From NCBI RefSeq assembly GCF_034044715.1, contig NZ_JAXCLW010000004.1, positions 358,182 through 422,181 of the forward strand: 64,000 bases of DNA. The letters are read 5' to 3'. Below the pieces are notes generated by a model. That model did no database searches. It had not been told where the DNA came from and saw only the letters and a program-made list of their open reading frames with translations. The DNA comes from Dongia_B soli (GTDB lineage Bacteria > Pseudomonadota > Alphaproteobacteria > Dongiales > Dongiaceae). Below are positions 7,665 to 16,144 of this stretch, in pieces. The translations under genes were made by a program, and so were the position numbers. Position 1 is the first letter of the stretch. Every line of letters begins with the position of its first letter.

Positions 7665-9494
7665 ATGCAGAAAGACCCGAACCTGGCAGCTGCCCGCATC
7701 CTGAGTCCGCTGCGCAATACGACAAAAGCGGCTTCGGTCGATGCCTTGATCGAGGAACAGCTCCGGCATTTCTCGATCGATCCGGCATCGGCTTACGGTC
7801 AGGCGCTCGCGCGTCTGACCGCCAGCCTATATGCCGCCAATATGGCGACACATGATCTCTGGGCAGCGACGACCCAGGCCCTTGCCGATCTCGATCGCAA
7901 GGATCGTATCGCCTGGTTCAATGCCAAGCGTTTCGCGTGCTTCCAGCTCGCCAAGGTGCTCGACACCTTGCAGAACCCGATGCGCCGCACCTATCAGTCG
8001 CTGGCCAATGACGGCGGTCCGGTTGCCGGACGCGGCCCCTATCCGATCTTTGATAATGTGACGGCGATCTTCAGCGCGACACCCGTCATCACGCGTACCG
8101 CAACCTATCTCTACGCCTGCGTCGAATGGGTGGAAGATGCCTTCAAGGGCAAAGAACTGCTGCACGAAATTTATTCGCGCCTGCTTAACCCGACATCCAT
8201 TAGCCTAGCCAATCATATCGTTGATGTCGAAGCGGGGCCGCGCGCCAGCGAGTATTTCGCCTGGAACTTCAATTCGGGCATGGCGGCGGTCGATGCGACC
8301 TTGGCACATCTAGTGGGATATCAGGACATCGTCTTGTCGAGCCGCAACGTCTATGGCGGTGTCTATCAATTGCTGCATGACTGGTACGGCAAGCGTAGCA
8401 ACCTCGATGTTGCCCTCGAGTGGTTCGACGGCTTCACGGCGGAGGATTTCGCTGTGGCCTTGTCGGAAGTCGAACAATCATATGCCGACCGCCTCGCCGC
8501 GGGGCGGCATATCTATGTCTATCTTGAAAGTCCCTGCAATCCGCACGGCTACGTGCTCAATGTCGCTAGCATCTGCCGCCGGGCTCACGAAAAAGGCCTG
8601 ACTGTCATTTGCGATGCCACGGTCGGCACGCCCTTTCTCCAGAAGACCTTGCGGCGCGAAGACCGGATAGAGCGGCCGGATTTCGTCATCCACTCTTATA
8701 CCAAGGACCTTGCCGGCTACGGCACAACGACCGCCGGCGTGGTCATTGCCCGCAATGAAGACATGTTCCTACCCAAGGGGGAGAGCGTGACGGTGACGGC
8801 GGTGGACGGCAGGCCTCGCCGGATCAGTTGGGATGAAACCCTGTTCTGGAACGTCTACTATATCAAAGGTGCATTCCTAGACGCCGATAAAGCCTATGAA
8901 GTCATCAACGGCATTCGGACACTGGAACTCCGCATGCTCTCGAAATGCATCACCACCACCGTCCTGGCGCGGGCTCTTGCAGCGCATCCCGGCATTAATG
9001 TGCATTGTCCTGCGGTGCCCGGCCATCCCAATGCGGATCTCTGTCGAGCCAATATGTTTCTGGGATTGCCGGCGCCGTTATTCACGATCGACTTCGAACC
9101 GTCGGGCGGCCGGCAGGCCCTGTCTCGCGACGCCTTCAAGACTTTTTTCGATTCCCTCGAGCCGGTTTTCGGGCTTCAGGTCAGTCTCGGTCAGACGAAT
9201 ACGGTGGTGCTCTGCCCCGCTCTCACCAGCCACTCGGAAATGTCCGATGAGGCTCTAAAGGATGCCGGCATCTCGCGCACGACGATTCGCCTGGCAATCG
9301 GCTGCGAGGATCCCCGCACCCTGCTTGCCCATATCATCCGTGCGGCCGAACTCGCCTTTGACCCGGTATCGCCCGGCTTCTCGACGCAATTCATGGCAGC
9401 GGATGCGGTCGATAACCTCTATGAGGCGGTCTATCTCGACATTCATCGCCGCTTTATCGCCAGCCGCCCGACCATGGGCGAGCTATTGCAATAA
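7665..9494 (+). CDS. Large PLP-dependent enzyme, Cys/Met (trans-sulfuration) fold
   Basis: A 609-residue enzyme, about 200 residues longer than ordinary cystathionine synthases or lyases. The PLP lysine is visible in HSYTKDLAGYGTTTAG (about residue 347). Asp/Ala stretches typical of fold-type I precede it (YLESPCNPHG, VICDATVGTP), and SRNVYGGVYQLL resembles the substrate-handling loop. The first ~120 residues are helical and match no domain I know. The ATG at 7665 is chosen over that at 7659 because GAGG lies seven bases upstream of it. It is probably a gamma- or beta-elimination/replacement enzyme on a sulfur or amino acid; the reaction is unknown. It converges with the inhibitor lipoprotein gene after nine bases. 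Confidence 0.85.
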   Translation: MQKDPNLAAARILSPLRNTTKAASVDALIEEQLRHFSIDPASAYGQALARLTASLYAANMATHDLWAATTQALADLDRKDRIAWFNAKRFACFQLAKVLDTLQNPMRRTYQSLANDGGPVAGRGPYPIFDNVTAIFSATPVITRTATYLYACVEWVEDAFKGKELLHEIYSRLLNPTSISLANHIVDVEAGPRASEYFAWNFNSGMAAVDATLAHLVGYQDIVLSSRNVYGGVYQLLHDWYGKRSNLDVALEWFDGFTAEDFAVALSEVEQSYADRLAAGRHIYVYLESPCNPHGYVLNVASICRRAHEKGLTVICDATVGTPFLQKTLRREDRIERPDFVIHSYTKDLAGYGTTTAGVVIARNEDMFLPKGESVTVTAVDGRPRRISWDETLFWNVYYIKGAFLDADKAYEVINGIRTLELRMLSKCITTTVLARALAAHPGINVHCPAVPGHPNADLCRANMFLGLPAPLFTIDFEPSGGRQALSRDAFKTFFDSLEPVFGLQVSLGQTNTVVLCPALTSHSEMSDEALKDAGISRTTIRLAIGCEDPRTLLAHIIRAAELAFDPVSPGFSTQFMAADAVDNLYEAVYLDIHRRFIASRPTMGELLQ

Positions 9495-9503
9495 GTGAGC
9501 CCG

Positions 9504-9803
9504 TCAGCCGCAAGAAATTTCGGTGATTACGTCTTGCTTGTCGAGCTTCACATTGGTGCGATCCGGCACATAATCCATCGTCACTGGCGTGTCCGGCTTG
9601 ATCACCCGCACATGATGGTGCGGCACCGCCATCTCGATTTCGCGAAACAAGTCGACATCCAATTTCTCACCGATACGGTCCATTACCTTGTTCGCACCGC
9701 AAGTATCCTCCGCCGCCGAGATGGACTTTTGTTCAGCCGTACTCGAACAACCGGCCATGGCGAATGCGACACAGATAAAAGCTGACGAAACCCAAAATCG
9801 CAT
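9504..9803 (-). CDS. I78-family peptidase-inhibitor-like lipoprotein
   Basis: A 99-residue small lipoprotein. The signal peptide ends in the lipobox MAGC (Cys about residue 18), so the mature protein should be anchored in the envelope. The mature part ends with VRVIKPDTPVTMDYVPDRTN and a final CG, the pattern of the I78 serine-protease inhibitor family, with a conserved Cys pair (CGANKV ... ISCG). The family protects cells from subtilisin-like or elastase-like proteases. The start at 9803 is chosen because it gives a complete lipoprotein signal; the upstream extension is not signal-like. Monocistronic. Confidence 0.85.
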   Translation of the reverse strand: MRFWVSSAFICVAFAMAGCSSTAEQKSISAAEDTCGANKVMDRIGEKLDVDLFREIEMAVPHHHVRVIKPDTPVTMDYVPDRTNVKLDKQDVITEISCG

Positions 9804-9957
9804 CGGTGCCTCTCCCAGAATCGAAAATGAATCCCCCAACATATATATTGGGACACGGCTGTCACCTACATGACACGTATGCTCAATATCAAGACTCATA
9901 TTAGCACACTTACACCACAGATTGCGGTGATACCCGCACCGTTACGCTGAAAGATGA

Positions 9958-9985
9958 AGGCCACCAGCATCACGGCTGGTGGCCT
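9958..9985 (-). terminator. Hairpin terminator downstream of the efflux gene
   Basis: An 11-bp perfect inverted repeat (AGGCCACCAGC ... GCTGGTGGCCT, loop ATCACG) lies 30 bp past the stop of the MFS gene on the minus strand. It is followed in that direction by a short T-rich stretch (TCATCTTTC). This is a likely Rho-independent terminator, or at least a 3' stabilising stem. Confidence 0.7.
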
Positions 9986-10015
9986 ACACACGTGATGGAT
10001 ACTGTTAAGAGAAGT

Positions 10016-11230
10016 CTATCTCCGCAAGCCTTTGCCCGGTTCGAGATTGGGCAGGAAGACAGTTAGCAGGCCGATGAGCGGCAGGAAGCCGCAAATCTCA
10101 TAGACCGTGGTGATGTCGGTTATATCGGCGAGTTCGCCCAGCACCGCCGCACCGACACCGCCGATACCGAAAGCCAGCCCAAAGAAGAGGCCCGCCACCG
10201 TTCCAACTTTGCCGGGCATCAGTTCCTGGGCATAGACGACGATTGCACAAAAGGCCGAGGAGAGGATGAGGCCGACTGGAATGGTGAGTGCCACCGTCCA
10301 GAACAGGTTGACATGCGGCAGGATCAGGGTGAAAGGCAGCACACCCAGGATCGAAACCCAGATCACCAGCTTGCGGCCAAGCCGATCGCCGATCGGACCG
10401 CCGGCCAGCGTACCAATCGCCGCGGATCCCAGAAAGACGAACAAAAAGATCTGCGCCGATTGCACCGATACCTGGAAGCGGTCGATCAGATAAAAGGTGT
10501 AATAGCTGGTGATGCTGGCCATATAGAAGAACTTCGAAAAGATCAGAGCCAGCAACACAGCGAGCGCCATGCCGATCTGCCGACGTGACAAAGCAGGGCG
10601 TTCAATTGCCTCGCGCTTCCGGCCGGCGCGCGTTTTGCAATGGGCCTTGTACCAGTTGCCGATGCCGCCCAGCACGATCATGGCGAGCAAAGCTGCCAGC
10701 GAGAACCAGGCAACGCTGCCTTGGCCGCGCGGCAGGATGATGAAAGCCGCCGCCAGAGGACCGATTGCCGAGCCGAGATTGCCGCCCACCTGGAACAGCG
10801 ACTGAGCCAGGCCATGCCGCCCGCCGGAAGCCAGCCGCGCCACCCGCGATGATTCCGGATGGAAGACGGAAGACCCCATGCCGACCAGCGAGGCCGCCAA
10901 CAGCAGGACCGGGAAGCTGCTTGCTCGGGACAGCAGCAACAGCCCGACCAAGGTGAAGCCCATGCCGATCGACAGCGAATAATGCTTCGGTCGATGGTCG
11001 GTATAGAGCCCCACCACGGGCTGCAGCAGCGAGGCGGTAATTTGATAGGTCAGCGTAATAAGCCCAACCTGACCGAAATCGAGGTGATAGCCATCCTTAA
11101 GCATCGGATAGATCGCCGGAAGGAGCGATTGCAGCATGTCGTTCATCATGTGACAGAAACTGATGCTCACCAGGACGGCCATGGCCGTCCTATCCGCCGT
11201 ATTGCGATCGGCTGTCGCCGCGATGGTCAC
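10016..11230 (-). CDS. fsr: MFS efflux transporter, fosmidomycin-resistance (Fsr) type
   Basis: A 404-residue, twelve-segment major facilitator. The opening block ISFCHMMNDMLQSLLPAIYP and the segment GMGSSVFHPESSRVARLASG are hallmarks of the Fsr branch, drug:H+ antiporters that export fosmidomycin and related compounds. The MFS loop signature appears in the second half (GGPIGDRLGRK). It starts with GTG at 11230, supported by AAGGAG nine bases upstream. An AraC-type regulator is divergent from it, the arrangement usual for inducible efflux pumps. Which compound the pump exports in this organism is not known. Confidence 0.92.
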   Translation of the reverse strand: MTIAATADRNTADRTAMAVLVSISFCHMMNDMLQSLLPAIYPMLKDGYHLDFGQVGLITLTYQITASLLQPVVGLYTDHRPKHYSLSIGMGFTLVGLLLLSRASSFPVLLLAASLVGMGSSVFHPESSRVARLASGGRHGLAQSLFQVGGNLGSAIGPLAAAFIILPRGQGSVAWFSLAALLAMIVLGGIGNWYKAHCKTRAGRKREAIERPALSRRQIGMALAVLLALIFSKFFYMASITSYYTFYLIDRFQVSVQSAQIFLFVFLGSAAIGTLAGGPIGDRLGRKLVIWVSILGVLPFTLILPHVNLFWTVALTIPVGLILSSAFCAIVVYAQELMPGKVGTVAGLFFGLAFGIGGVGAAVLGELADITDITTVYEICGFLPLIGLLTVFLPNLEPGKGLRR

Positions 11231-11358
11231 GGAACTACTCCTTTTGAAAAATGACTTGCAACACCAGTGACGGTTGCTTCACCACTGGATTAACGCAGAA
11301 TACACGATAGAATAAGGCCTGCTTGCGGAAGTGGGCCAGCTTCTTTCGAGATTAGGCC

Positions 11359-12144
11359 ATGGTTAAAAACGCGCCAAGTGAATCTCTGGAAGCGATACCG
11401 AGGCCCATGGTGGCGCTCGGTAACGATTATCCAGCGAATTATGAGATCGCCCCGCACCGCCATGGCCGGGCGCAGCTCCTCTATAGCGGCACCGGGACAA
11501 TGACCGTGCGGACCGAGCACGGCGCCTGGGTCGTACCGCCGGAGGAGGGGGTCTGGATCCCGGCCGGCATCCAGCATAGTGTCGGCATGATAGGGCAGCT
11601 CACAACCAGCAGCATTTATATCGACATGGCGGCGGTCCCCGACATGCCGGCGACATGCCAGGTGCTGTCGATCTCGCCCTTGATGCGCTCACTGCTGCAG
11701 GCGGCCGTCAATACCTCGCCGGAATATGAACCGCAAAGCCGCGATGGCCTGATCATGGCGCTGATGTTAGCGGAGCTGCGATTATTGCCGGTGCTGCCTT
11801 TGTCGCTGCCTTTTCCCCACCATCATAAACTGGCCCGTCGCTGCCGAGACTTTCTGGAAAGCCCGCATCTGCATCAATCGATCGATGATTGGGCCGATAC
11901 CATGGCCATGAGCCGCCGCACCTTCACCCGTCTGTTCAAGCGCGAGACGGGCATGAGCTTCGCCGTCTGGATGCGTCAGGCCTGCCTGTTCTCTGCCTTG
12001 CGTCGTCTTGCTCAAGGTGAGTCCGTCACGACAATCGCCTTGGATCTGGGCTATGACAGCCCGTCAGCTTTCACCACTATGTTCAAGCGAGTACTGGGCG
12101 TCCCGCCCAGCCGTTATCTGGCCCAGCCCGCGACAAAGTCTTGA
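11359..12144 (+). CDS. AraC family regulator with N-terminal cupin
   Basis: A 261-residue regulator. The N-terminal half is a cupin-like sensor (HRHGRAQLLYSGTGTMTV, then PPEEGVWIPAGIQHSV). The C-terminal half (about residues 155-255) carries two helix-turn-helix motifs, with MSRRTFTRLFKRETG in the first and the AraC signature GYDSPSAFTTMFKRVLG in the second. Divergent from the Fsr-type efflux gene, it probably controls that gene in response to a small ligand. The next gene on the same strand starts 16 bp after its stop, so the two may be cotranscribed. Confidence 0.92.
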   Translation: MVKNAPSESLEAIPRPMVALGNDYPANYEIAPHRHGRAQLLYSGTGTMTVRTEHGAWVVPPEEGVWIPAGIQHSVGMIGQLTTSSIYIDMAAVPDMPATCQVLSISPLMRSLLQAAVNTSPEYEPQSRDGLIMALMLAELRLLPVLPLSLPFPHHHKLARRCRDFLESPHLHQSIDDWADTMAMSRRTFTRLFKRETGMSFAVWMRQACLFSALRRLAQGESVTTIALDLGYDSPSAFTTMFKRVLGVPPSRYLAQPATKS

Positions 12145-12160
12145 TGCAATACTGAAAAAA

Positions 12161-13243
12161 ATGACGCTGAAAACCGTTTCGACCGAGCCACGACACCACC
12201 GCCTTCTTGCACGATTTCTTCTACCGATCCTGCTCGCTGCCGGAATGCCCTTGCTTGCATCCTGCGCACCCAGGTTGCAAGCCATCGGGCCGGATATCCA
12301 GGCGCCCTTCCTGACACCGGAATCGATCATTACGGCCGATGGGGCTGCTTTACCAATGCGAGAATGGCTGCCCCGCGATGATCGTCTGCAGGTGAAACCG
12401 ATCAAGGCCGTTGTTCTTGCGCTACATGGGTTCAACGACTATTCGCGTGGGATGACCATCCCCGGCGCGGGCCTCGCGCGGCGCGGGATCGCGGTCTATG
12501 CCTATGACCAGCGCGGCTTCGGCGATACCGCCGAGCGCGGCATCTGGCCTGGCGACAATCGGCTCATCGCAGATCTGCGCGTTGCCATCGATCTGCTGCG
12601 GAAGAAATATCCCGATAAGCCGCTTTTTCTGCTGGGTGAGAGCATGGGTGGTTCGGTGATAATGGCCGGCGCTGTTGAAAACCCCACCTTGCCGGTCGAC
12701 GGGATCATTCTCGCATCCCCAGCGGTCTGGGGCTGGGAGACACAGAGCAGCTTCAATCGCGATGTGCTGCGTCTTGCCATTCGCACCATTCCCTGGATGC
12801 CGGTCTATGCCAGCGGAATTCGCGTCCAGCCGTCCGACAATACCACGGCGCTACGTGCCCTCTCCTATGATCCCTTCGTCATCAAGGACACGCGTATCGA
12901 TGCGATTTATGGCCTCGTCAACCTCATGAGCCGCGCCTATCGTGCTCTGCCCTCTCTCTGCCGCGCCGATCTTGGCGAACCGCGTTGTCTGATCCTTTAT
13001 GGCGGCCGTGAGGACATCCAGGCCGACAATGCGGTGCGGCAGATGCTGGCCCGCCTGCCCGATCTACCATCGGATCAGTTGCGCCTGGCACTTTATCGCG
13101 ACGGCCACCATCTGCTGCTGCGCGACCTCGACGCTCAGACTGTGTTCACTGATATCGCTACCTGGATCGACAATCCCGCGCAGCCGCTGCCCAGTGGCGC
13201 CGACAAGGTCTCGCCCGCGGACTTCAAGCGACTTGGGCGTTGA
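12161..13243 (+). CDS. Alpha/beta hydrolase lipoprotein, lysophospholipase-like
   Basis: A 360-residue hydrolase. Its signal ends in the lipobox LLASC (about residue 33), so it is probably tethered to the envelope. The body shows the monoglyceride-lipase/lysophospholipase pattern: ALHGFNDYSRG (oxyanion region), YDQRGFG, the nucleophile elbow GESMGGS, a late Asp in GGREDIQAD and the catalytic His in YRDGHHLLLRD. The start at 12161 gives the complete lipoprotein signal; open sequence upstream overlaps the AraC gene in another frame. It probably hydrolyses lipid esters in the periplasm. A role in drug or solvent response is only suggested by its neighbours. Confidence 0.87.
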   Translation: MTLKTVSTEPRHHRLLARFLLPILLAAGMPLLASCAPRLQAIGPDIQAPFLTPESIITADGAALPMREWLPRDDRLQVKPIKAVVLALHGFNDYSRGMTIPGAGLARRGIAVYAYDQRGFGDTAERGIWPGDNRLIADLRVAIDLLRKKYPDKPLFLLGESMGGSVIMAGAVENPTLPVDGIILASPAVWGWETQSSFNRDVLRLAIRTIPWMPVYASGIRVQPSDNTTALRALSYDPFVIKDTRIDAIYGLVNLMSRAYRALPSLCRADLGEPRCLILYGGREDIQADNAVRQMLARLPDLPSDQLRLALYRDGHHLLLRDLDAQTVFTDIATWIDNPAQPLPSGADKVSPADFKRLGR

Positions 13244-13249
13244 CCGTCG

Positions 13250-13747
13250 TCAGGCCGCCACAGTTATCTGGCGCTGCTCGCCAAGCCCGGCAATCCAAGC
13301 CGCATTTCCTGGCCGGCCGCAGATAGACAGGTTCCGGTTTCTCGCCCCATGCCAACGCCCGGCGGGGCGCCGGTGGAGATGATGTCGCCGGGCTGGAGAG
13401 TCTTGAAGCGGCTGAGATAGGTAATCAGGAACGGCACCTGATAGACCATGGTCCAGCTATTGCCATTCCGGAACATCGTGCGGTCAAGCGATAGCCAGAG
13501 ATCCAGATTGTTCGGATCAGCGATCTCGTCACAGGTCACCTGCCAGGCTCCGATCGGCCCGAATGTATCGCAGCCTTTGCCGTTGTCCAGGTGCCGGCAC
13601 GCTCGATCTGGAACTCGCGCTCGGAGACATCATTCGCCACGCAATAGCCCGCGACGTAATCAAGCGCATCAGCTTCCGCAATATATTTGCCGGTCTTGGC
13701 GGCCCCGACCGGACCGTAACGCAACAACTTCGTCTGCTGTGGCTACG
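13250..13747 (-). pseudogene. Fumarylacetoacetate hydrolase family gene, deleted and frameshifted
   Basis: Fragments of an FAH-family hydrolase (normally about 280 residues) are spread over several frames. From the 5' end there is KLLRYGPVGAAKTG, then an abrupt jump to KYIAEADALDYVAGYCVAND and SEREFQ, with roughly 80-100 residues missing between. A one-base shift near 13582 is needed to continue into GKGCDTFGPIGAW and then CDEIADPNNLDLW and STGAPPGVGMG. A further shift near 13283 restores the usual GLGEQRQ tail, with the ancestral stop at 13250. With an internal deletion and two shifts it cannot make a functional enzyme. It was probably the last gene of the operon with the FAD-linked dehydrogenase. 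Confidence 0.88.
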
Positions 13748-13845
13748 ACGCGCGTGAAATTTGCGTGCATCATGCGATACTCCCCTGACGGCTTCAATCC
13801 TGCGAGACTCTTCTGAAGGCTCCCCTAACCGCGCTGATTTCCCTA

Positions 13846-15267
13846 TCAGCCCAGCAGCTTGCCAGGATTCATGATGCCGTCGGGGTCGAGGGCCGCTTTC
13901 ACGCGTTGCATCAATTCCAGTTCCAGCGGATCCGCGGTGCGTTCGAGTTCGGCGCGCCGCACGGCACCGATTCCGTGTTCCGCACTGATCGATCCGCCCA
14001 TCGCAAGCAAAATATCATGGACGATGGTGTTGATCTCAGTTGTGCGCGCTTGGAAACTCTTCGGCTCCATGCCGATGGGTTTGAGAATATTGAAATGGAT
14101 ATTGCCGTCACCGACATGGCCAAAAGGAAATGGCCGCGCATCCGGTATCGCTTTCAGGACGGCCGCGGTCGCCTCCTCAAGGAACTGCGGCACGCGGGAA
14201 ACCGGCACGGAGATATCGTGACGGATCGATCCGCCCGCTTCCTTCTGCACCTCAGCGAGTGATTCCCGCATGCGCCAGAATTTCTGGCCCTGCGCTACGT
14301 TCTGCGCGACCACCGCGTCCAACACGAAGCCCTTTTCGATCGCCGCTGCCAAAGCCTCCTCGGTCATCTGGCGGATATCGCCCCGCTCCCCACCGGCGTC
14401 GATCTCGATCAGCACATACCAGGGATGCGGCTTGTCGAAAGGATCGGTAACGTCCGGCACATATCGGCCGGCCAAGTCCAGGGCCAAACGCGGCACCAGT
14501 TCGAACGCCGTGATGGCATCGCCGGTGCGCGGTCGCAAGGCTGCCAGCAAGGCGACACTGGCCTGGGGCGATGGCACGGCCATCAGAGCGATGGCCGTCT
14601 GTTGCGGCAAGGGAAACAGCTTCAAGACCGCGGCCGTAATGATGCCGAGCGTGCCTTCGGCAGCGATGAAGAGATGCTTGAGATCGTAGCCTGTATTGTT
14701 CTTACGCAGGCGACGCAACCCGTTCCAGATCCGCCCGTCCGGCAGGACGACTTCCAGGCCCAGTACCAAGTCGCGCATATTGCCATAGCGCAATGTCATG
14801 ACGCCGCCGGCATTGGTGGCCAAATTGCCGCCGATCTGACAACTTCCCTCGGCACCCAGCGATAGTGGAAAAACGCGATCGGCCGCTTTGGCCGCAGTTT
14901 GCAGATCGGCGAGGATACATCCGGCCTCGACGACAACCGTATAATCCAACGGATCGATCTCGCGGATGCGATTCATGCGGCCAAGATTGATCACGACCTG
15001 GTCGCCGGCCGGCGACGGCACGGCCCCTGCAACCAGTCCCGTATTGCCGCCTTGCGGAACGATCCCGATACCGTTTCTCGAGCATAGAGCGACAACCTCA
15101 CCGACCTGCGCGGTCGTCTCTGGCCGCAGCACAACAGCTGCGCGTCCGGTCGCCAACCCCCGCCAGTCGGTCAGATAGGGCGCCATATCCGCGGCCTTGT
15201 CGATCCATCCCTTCTCGCCGACGAGGTCTCGCAAGCGATCCCGGATCTCTGCAGTCAATATTGTCAT
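13846..15267 (-). CDS. FAD-linked oxidase, D-2-hydroxyacid (D-lactate/2-hydroxyglutarate) dehydrogenase type
   Basis: A 473-residue flavoenzyme. The N-terminal FAD-binding domain of the vanillyl-alcohol oxidase fold (PCMH) shows PQGGNTGLVAGAVP, then GSCQIGGNLATNAGG, both flavin-contact regions. The C-terminal FAD-oxidase domain has FGHVGDGNIHFN, whose His residues are the metal/substrate site of D-lactate and D-2-hydroxyglutarate dehydrogenases, and ends with EHGIG and MNPGKLLG. It oxidises a D-2-hydroxyacid to the 2-oxo acid, passing electrons to an acceptor. It lies 17 bp downstream of the HAD phosphatase gene and upstream of the dead FAH gene. A phosphoglycolate-to-glycolate-to-glyoxylate route is possible but unproven. 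Confidence 0.92.
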   Translation of the reverse strand: MTILTAEIRDRLRDLVGEKGWIDKAADMAPYLTDWRGLATGRAAVVLRPETTAQVGEVVALCSRNGIGIVPQGGNTGLVAGAVPSPAGDQVVINLGRMNRIREIDPLDYTVVVEAGCILADLQTAAKAADRVFPLSLGAEGSCQIGGNLATNAGGVMTLRYGNMRDLVLGLEVVLPDGRIWNGLRRLRKNNTGYDLKHLFIAAEGTLGIITAAVLKLFPLPQQTAIALMAVPSPQASVALLAALRPRTGDAITAFELVPRLALDLAGRYVPDVTDPFDKPHPWYVLIEIDAGGERGDIRQMTEEALAAAIEKGFVLDAVVAQNVAQGQKFWRMRESLAEVQKEAGGSIRHDISVPVSRVPQFLEEATAAVLKAIPDARPFPFGHVGDGNIHFNILKPIGMEPKSFQARTTEINTIVHDILLAMGGSISAEHGIGAVRRAELERTADPLELELMQRVKAALDPDGIMNPGKLLG

Positions 15268-15284
15268 TCGTGCACCAATGGCCG

Positions 15285-15962
15285 TTAGCGGCGTCCACCG
15301 ATTTCATCGAGATGGCTGAGCATGTCGGCCGGATCCTCGAAGACACGGTAGGCGCCGCTGCGCTCCAGCTCTCCCTCTCCATATCCGCCAGATAGCAAAC
15401 CGATGCCGAGCGCATGTGCTCGCCGCGCCGCAAGCATGTCCCAGATGCTGTCACCGACGACGCAAGAGGTCTCGATGGGCACATTCAGGCGGGCCGCGGC
15501 CTCCAGAAACAGGTCCGGATCGGGCTTGGCATATTTCACCTGGTCGCGCGTCACGACTGGCACGCGGTCGAAGTCAACACCTAGATTTTCGATAGTGACG
15601 CGCGCTGTCTCCATCCGCCCGCTCGTCGCGATCGCCCAGGGAATCCCCGCCTCGCTTAAGGCTGCCAGCAATTCCCTCGCACCCGGCAGGGGCCGAATGC
15701 GCGCCGACCGGCTGTTGAAAGATTCGGCATGCAACCGCCGCAGCCGTTCGACCCGCTCCGGTCCGATATCCAAGCCGGTTTCGCGCAGCAGGATATTCGT
15801 GAATAATCCGCCACTCATGCCGATCTTGCGATGAATACGCCAGACCGACAATTCGATTCCCTCCTCTTGCAGCGCATCGTGCCAAGCGAGCACGTGTTCG
15901 TACACGCTATCAATCAGCGTGCCGTCGAGATCGAAAAGAAAGGATGTCTGAAGACGGGACAT
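15285..15962 (-). CDS. HAD-superfamily phosphatase, phosphoglycolate-phosphatase-like
   Basis: A 225-residue HAD hydrolase. Motif I is FLFDLDGTLIDS with the nucleophile Asp near residue 11. A helical cap follows, then motif II (AIATSGR), motif III Lys in KYAKPDPD and motif IV VVGDSIWDMLAA. The ATG at 15962 is preferred over an in-frame TTG at 15968 because AGGAG lies nine bases upstream of the ATG. It would dephosphorylate a small sugar or acid phosphate such as 2-phosphoglycolate. It heads the operon with the FAD-linked dehydrogenase. The substrate is inferred from family only. Confidence 0.9.
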   Translation of the reverse strand: MSRLQTSFLFDLDGTLIDSVYEHVLAWHDALQEEGIELSVWRIHRKIGMSGGLFTNILLRETGLDIGPERVERLRRLHAESFNSRSARIRPLPGARELLAALSEAGIPWAIATSGRMETARVTIENLGVDFDRVPVVTRDQVKYAKPDPDLFLEAAARLNVPIETSCVVGDSIWDMLAARRAHALGIGLLSGGYGEGELERSGAYRVFEDPADMLSHLDEIGGRR

Positions 15963-16144
15963 GACCAAGGTCTCCTATCCGCACATCGAACCGGCATTAG
16001 CAAGCGATGCCGCGCGAACGCACAGCATGAAGAACACCATAGTACAGAATCACGCCGGGAATAAACCGTTCCTCGTGCTACTTTATTTTGCAGCAGACCA
16101 TAGCCATGTCGCCAAGAGTAACGGTTCCCGCGGCGCTGCGCTGA

